This document shows, piece after piece, positions 29,184-33,113 of a stretch of DNA of 33,113 nt (position 1 is its first letter; every line of letters begins with the position of its first letter). Below the pieces are notes generated by a model that did no database searches, was not told where the DNA came from, and was given only the letters and a program-made list of their open reading frames with translations. The DNA comes from Chloroflexota bacterium. GTDB taxonomy: Bacteria; Chloroflexota; UBA6077; CF-72. The position numbers were made by a program, and so were the translations under genes. Location: positions 1 to 33,113 of the forward strand of contig JAFAOS010000171.1 of the NCBI GenBank assembly GCA_019247515.1, written 5' to 3'.

Positions 29184-31151
29184 CTATTGAAGGTTTTCGA
29201 TGGCGACGGGCTCGATCGGGTCCGCCAGCGGGAACTTGAAGACCCGCGAATAGAAGTACAGCTCCGCCTCGAGCGTCCGCTGAATCGTTTCTGCTTTGCG
29301 GAAGCCGTGCTGCTCGCCCTCGAACGCCAGGTACGCGACTGGCAGTCGCTTGGCCCGTAGGGCGGAGACCATCATCTCCGCCTGCGAGGGGGGCACCACG
29401 CGGTCCTCCAGGCCCTGGAACAGGATCACGGGGCACGACAGCCGGTCCGCGAAGTGGATCGGCGAGCGGGCCACGTAGACATCCCTGTCCGCCGGGTATG
29501 GGCCGATCAGCCCGTCCAGGTAGCGCGATTCGAATTTGTGGGTGTCGGTCGCCAGCGCTTCGCAGTCGGCCACGCCGTAGTACGACGCGCCGGCGGCGAA
29601 ATCGTCGTGGAACGTCAACGCGCACAGCGTGGTGTAGCCGCCCGCGCTGCCGCCCCGAATCGCCAGCCGTCGACCGTCAACCTCGCCGGAGGCGGCCAGG
29701 TAGCGGGCGGCGGCGATGCAGTCCTGCGTGTCGACGATGCCCCATTGCCCGCGCAACCGATCCCGATACGCGCGGCCGTAGCCGCTGCTGCCGCCGTAGT
29801 TGACGTCGACCACGCCGAAGCCGCGGCTGGTCCAGTACTGGACGCCCATGTTGAGCTGCGCCAGGGTCATGGCGGTCGGACCACCGTGGCTTTCGACGAT
29901 GAGCGGCGGCAGCTCGCCCGGGGAGCCCACGAAGTCCGGGTTGGTCGGCGGGTAGTAGATGGCGTACGCCGTCTGCCCGCCAGCCGTCGGAAACGCGATG
30001 GCCCGCGGCCTGGACACGTAGGCGGCCTCGGGCGGAGTCTCCAGGCCGCGGCGCAACACCTCGCGCTTGCCCGTCGAGGCGTCCATGCGAATCACGGCCG
30101 CCGCTTCGGTCGGCGACGCGGCGACAAAGACCAGCGCGTTGCCGCTGGCGCGGATCCGTCGCGAGATCGCCGTGTAGGGCAGGTCGGCAAGCGCCACGGG
30201 CTGTCCAGGGCGCACGAATGCCAGGTGGTCGAAGCCGTTCTGGCTGATGACACACGCCAGGCGACCGTCCTCGAGGAAGGCGTACGTGCTCATGCCGAAC
30301 GTCCACTGGGGTGTGCCAAACTCGGCTTCCATCGGCGCCAGCGCTTCGGCCTCAGGGGCGCCGTCGCGCTGGCGGTACAGGTTCCACCAGCCGGTGCGGT
30401 CCGAGACGAAGTACAGGGTGTCGGACTCGGACGGGACCGGACTCCATTCGGGCTGGAAGATCGACTCCTCGGTTCCTCCGGCCACGCGGTGGGCATGGCT
30501 CGTGGAGCCGTCGGCGGCCAGGTCGGCTACCCACAGCTCGGTACCGTCCCACGGCATGCGTGGATGGTCCCAGCACAGCCAGGCCAGGCGGCGGCCGTCT
30601 GGACTGACGCGCGGGTTCGAGTAGAAGTCGTGGCCTGAGGCGACGGTGCGCGGCGCGGCGGAGCCGTCAGCGATGAGCGCGGCGAGCTCGTTGGTGGCCT
30701 CCGAGCCCTCGGCAGCGGCATGTCGCTCGCGGACGCACACGAGCCAGCGACCGTCAGGGCTGGCCTGCGCGTCGGCGTACCGTTCGCCGGCGGCGACTGG
30801 CGGCTCGGGGGTGATCGGGCGCGGCGCATTGCCATAGTCCTGGCGGTACAGGCGCTGGTCGGCGAAGTTCGAGAAAAAGGCGGTTTGGCCGTCGCCCGCG
30901 ACGAGGTACGCGCCGCCGCCATACTCGTGCACCCGCGTGCGGACGTAGTAAGGCGGCGGCGTCAGCTCCTGGCGGTCACCGTCGGCGGACAGCCGCACCA
31001 GGACGGTGCGCCCACCTTCGAGCGGCTTGCCCTCGAGCCAGTACACGTCGCGGCCGACGATCTCGGGAAAGGAGAGTGGGACCTGGCTGCTGGCGATGTC
31101 GGCCGCGCTGATCGGCGAGCGCCAGCCGCCGTGAGGGGCAGCGTGGGGCAC
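29184..31151 (-). CDS. S9 family peptidase (prolyl oligopeptidase/acylaminoacyl-peptidase type)
   Basis: The 655 residues consist of a β-propeller (~60-380, with WSP/DR.G.. repeats such as FVSDRTGWWNLYR) and a C-terminal α/β-hydrolase. The triad is S502 (GGSAGGYTT), D583 (LEDRVVPPSQ) and H615 (GEQHGFRK). GGPTAM and YGGSSGYGR form the oxyanion region. No signal peptide is seen, so it is probably a cytoplasmic peptidase of short peptides. I choose GTG 31151 because the family starts near HGGWRSPI and a TACAGT box lies 6 bases before it. The frame extends 31 codons further upstream but looks non-coding. Confidence 0.93.
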   Translation of the reverse strand: MPHAAPHGGWRSPISAADIASSQVPLSFPEIVGRDVYWLEGKPLEGGRTVLVRLSADGDRQELTPPPYYVRTRVHEYGGGAYLVAGDGQTAFFSNFADQRLYRQDYGNAPRPITPEPPVAAGERYADAQASPDGRWLVCVRERHAAAEGSEATNELAALIADGSAAPRTVASGHDFYSNPRVSPDGRRLAWLCWDHPRMPWDGTELWVADLAADGSTSHAHRVAGGTEESIFQPEWSPVPSESDTLYFVSDRTGWWNLYRQRDGAPEAEALAPMEAEFGTPQWTFGMSTYAFLEDGRLACVISQNGFDHLAFVRPGQPVALADLPYTAISRRIRASGNALVFVAASPTEAAAVIRMDASTGKREVLRRGLETPPEAAYVSRPRAIAFPTAGGQTAYAIYYPPTNPDFVGSPGELPPLIVESHGGPTAMTLAQLNMGVQYWTSRGFGVVDVNYGGSSGYGRAYRDRLRGQWGIVDTQDCIAAARYLAASGEVDGRRLAIRGGSAGGYTTLCALTFHDDFAAGASYYGVADCEALATDTHKFESRYLDGLIGPYPADRDVYVARSPIHFADRLSCPVILFQGLEDRVVPPSQAEMMVSALRAKRLPVAYLAFEGEQHGFRKAETIQRTLEAELYFYSRVFKFPLADPIEPVAIENLQ

Positions 31152-31157
31152 GGACAA

Positions 31158-31163
31158 ACTGTA
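31158..31163 (-). promoter_or_regulatory. TANNNT -10 box of a probable leaderless promoter
   Basis: On the minus strand TACAGT ends 6 bases before GTG 31151. Confidence 0.45.
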
Positions 31164-31209
31164 TTCCCCAGAGGGGACCCAGGGTCGGGAGCGCGGGATC
31201 CACTGAGGG

Positions 31210-31231
31210 GATCCAGGTGGGGCCCTGGATC
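31210..31231. other. Hairpin in the divergent peptidase/kinase intergenic region
   Basis: GATCCAGG (31210-31217) and CCTGGATC (31224-31231) form a perfect 8-bp stem with a 6-base loop. It has no T-run and lies upstream of both promoters. It may be an operator or part of a small RNA. A shorter inverted repeat, ACAGG-TT-CCTGT, sits at 31318-31329. Confidence 0.4.
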
Positions 31232-31352
31232 TCTGGAAGACCAATGAGCGTCATGAGCCCCGTCAGCGGCGATGAAACTCTCTTCACCGTGAGGCTCGTC
31301 ACAAGACGTGTCGACGGACAGGTTCCTGTGAGACGGCCTGTGGAACCCCTGA

Positions 31353-31358
31353 TACGGT
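31353..31358 (+). promoter_or_regulatory. TANNNT -10 box of a probable leaderless promoter
   Basis: TACGGT ends 8 bases before GTG 31367. Confidence 0.5.
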
Positions 31359-31366
31359 AAGAGCCG

Positions 31367-32815
31367 GTGTCTCCCTCGTCTGACGGCGTCGTCCTGGCCC
31401 TCGATGTGGGCACGTCCTCGTGCCGCGCCAGTTTGTACGACCTCCAGGCGCGGCCTGTCGGCGGGCGGGTGGCCCAGATCCAGTATTCGCCACGCATCAC
31501 GCCCGAGGGAGGCGCCGAGCTCGACCCCGAGACGCTGTTCAACAACCTGTGCGCCGTCGTCGACCAGGCCGTCCGTTCGGTGCGCGAGCCAGTGCTGGCT
31601 GTCGGCGCATCAACGTTCTGGCACAGTTTGCTCGGCGTCGACGCAAGCGGCGCGCCCGTTACACCTCTGTTTCTGTGGCTCGACGGCCGCGCGCGCGGCG
31701 AGATGGCCGGCTTGCGCGAGCAGCTCGACGAGCGGGAGGTGCACGCGCGGACCGGCTGCGTCCTGCACTGGACCTACTGGCCGGCGCGCCTGAGGTGGTT
31801 ACGCCGAACTGAGCCCGATCTCTTCAGACGTGTCGATCGCTGGATTTCGTTCGGCGAGTTCTTCCAGCAGCGGCTGACAGGCGCAACCACGGTCAGCCGC
31901 TCGATGGCCTCGGGTACGGGCTTGCTCGACGTCCACACCGGCGAGTGGTACGCGCCCGTTCTGGATCTGCTCGGGCTGGATCCGCGGCAGCTCGGCAAGC
32001 TCGCCGCGCTCAACGACGGCTCAACCACGTCTCGCTGGCCCACACTGAAACGCGTACTATGGCTGCCGGCCGTCGGCGACGGAGCGTGCAGCAACGTGGG
32101 TGCGGGGTGTGCCAGTCCCGAGCACCTCGCATTGATGGTCGGTACCTCAGGTGCCGAGCGCGCGGTTTGGTCGCCACCGGCCGATTTTTGTATCCCGTGG
32201 GGCCTGTGGTGCTACCGCGTCGACGAGCAGCGCGTGGTCATGGGCGGCGCCCTCAACGACGGCGGCAGCCTGGTGGACTGGCTGGGCCACACGCTGCGGG
32301 TGGCAGACGTGCATCGCGCCGAAGACGAAGTCGCCGACCTGGAGCCCGACAGCCACGGTCTGACCGTGCTGCCGCTGTGGGGCGGCGAGCGCAACCCCGG
32401 CTGGGCGGACGACGCCCGCGGCGCGATCGTCGGCTTGCGCCTCAGCACGTCACCGGCCGCGATCGTGCGCGCGTGCCTCGAAGCGGTGGCGCTGCGTTTT
32501 GCCACGATCGACGGACTGCTCGGCCAGGCGCTGCCCAACGCGAATGAGGTGATCGCCACTGGCGGGGCGCTGCTGCACTCGAAGACGTGGATGCAGATCA
32601 TGGCCGACGCGCTGGGTCGACCGCTGCTGGCCTCCGCGGAAGCCGAGGCGTCCAGTCGCGGCGCGGCCGTGCTGGCTCTAGAGGCGGCTGGCGCCGCGCC
32701 ACCGAACACTGAGCCGGTGATCACCGCTCGTTTCGAGCCCGTGGCCGAGCATACCGAGCAGTACCGCGCCGCCGCCGAACGCCAGCGGCGACTGTACGAT
32801 GCTCTGGTCCGATGA
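31367..32815 (+). CDS. FGGY-family carbohydrate kinase (gluconokinase-like)
   Basis: The 482 residues have the ASKHA two-lobe plan. Phosphate loop 1 is ALDVGTSSCRASLYD (11-25). The substrate/catalytic segment is FLWLDGRA (D106 of the WxD motif). The second lobe contains MVGTSGAERAVW, GGALNDGGSLVDWL and IATGGALLHSKTWMQIMAD. The order matches gluconate/xylulose-type FGGY kinases. The sugar is not determined. The start is GTG 31367, 8 bases after a -10 box. The stop overlaps the next ATG by 4 bases (ATGA), so the kinase and the SDR are translated together. Confidence 0.9.
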   Translation: MSPSSDGVVLALDVGTSSCRASLYDLQARPVGGRVAQIQYSPRITPEGGAELDPETLFNNLCAVVDQAVRSVREPVLAVGASTFWHSLLGVDASGAPVTPLFLWLDGRARGEMAGLREQLDEREVHARTGCVLHWTYWPARLRWLRRTEPDLFRRVDRWISFGEFFQQRLTGATTVSRSMASGTGLLDVHTGEWYAPVLDLLGLDPRQLGKLAALNDGSTTSRWPTLKRVLWLPAVGDGACSNVGAGCASPEHLALMVGTSGAERAVWSPPADFCIPWGLWCYRVDEQRVVMGGALNDGGSLVDWLGHTLRVADVHRAEDEVADLEPDSHGLTVLPLWGGERNPGWADDARGAIVGLRLSTSPAAIVRACLEAVALRFATIDGLLGQALPNANEVIATGGALLHSKTWMQIMADALGRPLLASAEAEASSRGAAVLALEAAGAAPPNTEPVITARFEPVAEHTEQYRAAAERQRRLYDALVR

Positions 32816-33113
32816 CTGATCGCCTGGAGGGCCGGCACATCCTGATCACCGGTGCCGGCGGCGGCATTGGTGCGGCGACCGCCCGACGGCTGGCCAGCGA
32901 AGGCGCCCAGTTGCTGCTCGTCGACCTGAACGCCGACGCCGCCAGGGCCGTCGCCGACGAGCTCAACCAGAGCTGGTTGCAGGTGGACGTGACGCTCGCC
33001 GCGGACATCCAGCGCATGGTGGACGCCGCGTACCAGCGCTGGGGTCGGCTGGACGTGCTGTTCAACAACGCGGGCGTGGCGTGGGCCAGGCCGCTGTGGG
33101 ACATCACGGAGGA
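32812..33113 (+). CDS. Short-chain dehydrogenase/reductase (SDR), 3' end outside the window
   Basis: The first 100 residues are present. They show the nucleotide motif ITGAGGGIG (12-20), an acidic residue after the second strand (VDLN, favouring NAD over NADP), and NNAG near 91. The catalytic Ser-Tyr-Lys part is beyond the edge. It is coupled to the FGGY kinase, so a polyol or aldonate dehydrogenase role feeding the kinase is likely. It differs from the two SDRs near 10 kb. Confidence 0.87.
   Translation, partial: MTDRLEGRHILITGAGGGIGAATARRLASEGAQLLLVDLNADAARAVADELNQSWLQVDVTLAADIQRMVDAAYQRWGRLDVLFNNAGVAWARPLWDITE

Noticed and set aside
31152..31244. Upstream extension of the S9 peptidase to 31244
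   Set aside because: The extra residues are Pro/Arg/Ser-rich and overlap the TACAGT box and hairpins. The family begins at the HGGWRSPI region.

Overview
The window is GC-rich, gene-dense bacterial chromosome without RNA genes, insertion sequences, phage genes or CRISPR. Gene content and style suggest a Chloroflexota bacterium or close relative: multi-LysM envelope proteases, a family 5 uracil-DNA glycosylase next to PolX, a zinc-ribbon protein of the CxxC-x17-CxxC type, a SHOCT membrane protein, many GTG/TTG starts, and TANNNT boxes lying 6-9 bases before start codons. This placement is inference and was not checked by any search.

Layout. 1-2715: the end of a membrane protein, a convergent GT-C-type glycosyltransferase, infA and a zinc-ribbon gene. 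3060-6007: a membrane-anchored export protein, a secreted 4xLysM-NlpC/P60 hydrolase and a HAD phosphatase. 6050-8963: ssb, divergent from an acyltransferase (plsC type) and a LysM-C39 envelope protein; the ssb promoter carries a perfect GAAC-N4-GTTC SOS box and a second imperfect one. 8979-11153: a SHOCT membrane protein and two convergent short-chain dehydrogenases separated by a 48-bp tandem duplication. 11189-15158: a base-excision-repair pair (UDG family 5, PolX), then a signal-less HtrA-like protease with a degenerate LuxR-type response regulator. 15183-18342: UDP-glucose 6-dehydrogenase, an aminotransferase and a GreA-family factor. 18429-20619: an ABC-2 exporter pair.

20681-24661 is the most unusual block: an SGNH hydrolase divergent from DUF5989, a half-length SxtJ-like protein, a NodU/TobZ-type carbamoyltransferase and a small two-helix protein. 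A near-perfect 22-bp palindrome of LacI-operator type lies in the divergent region. This looks like a cell-envelope carbamoylation cassette of unknown product. 24668-33113 is catabolic: a zinc alcohol dehydrogenase, a LarA-type nickel-pincer isomerase, a compact four-carbon acid sugar kinase and a PdxA-type dehydrogenase (together a plausible route from an aldonic acid to dihydroxyacetone phosphate), then an S9 peptidase, an FGGY kinase and a short-chain dehydrogenase cut by the window edge.

Two genome-wide habits are visible. First, about eleven transcription units have a TANNNT hexamer placed so that the transcript would begin at or near the start codon (leaderless), whereas ssb, the zinc-ribbon gene, the SHOCT gene and one SDR have Shine-Dalgarno leaders. 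Second, a CCCTCTCCC/GGGAGAGGG hairpin recurs at gene ends.
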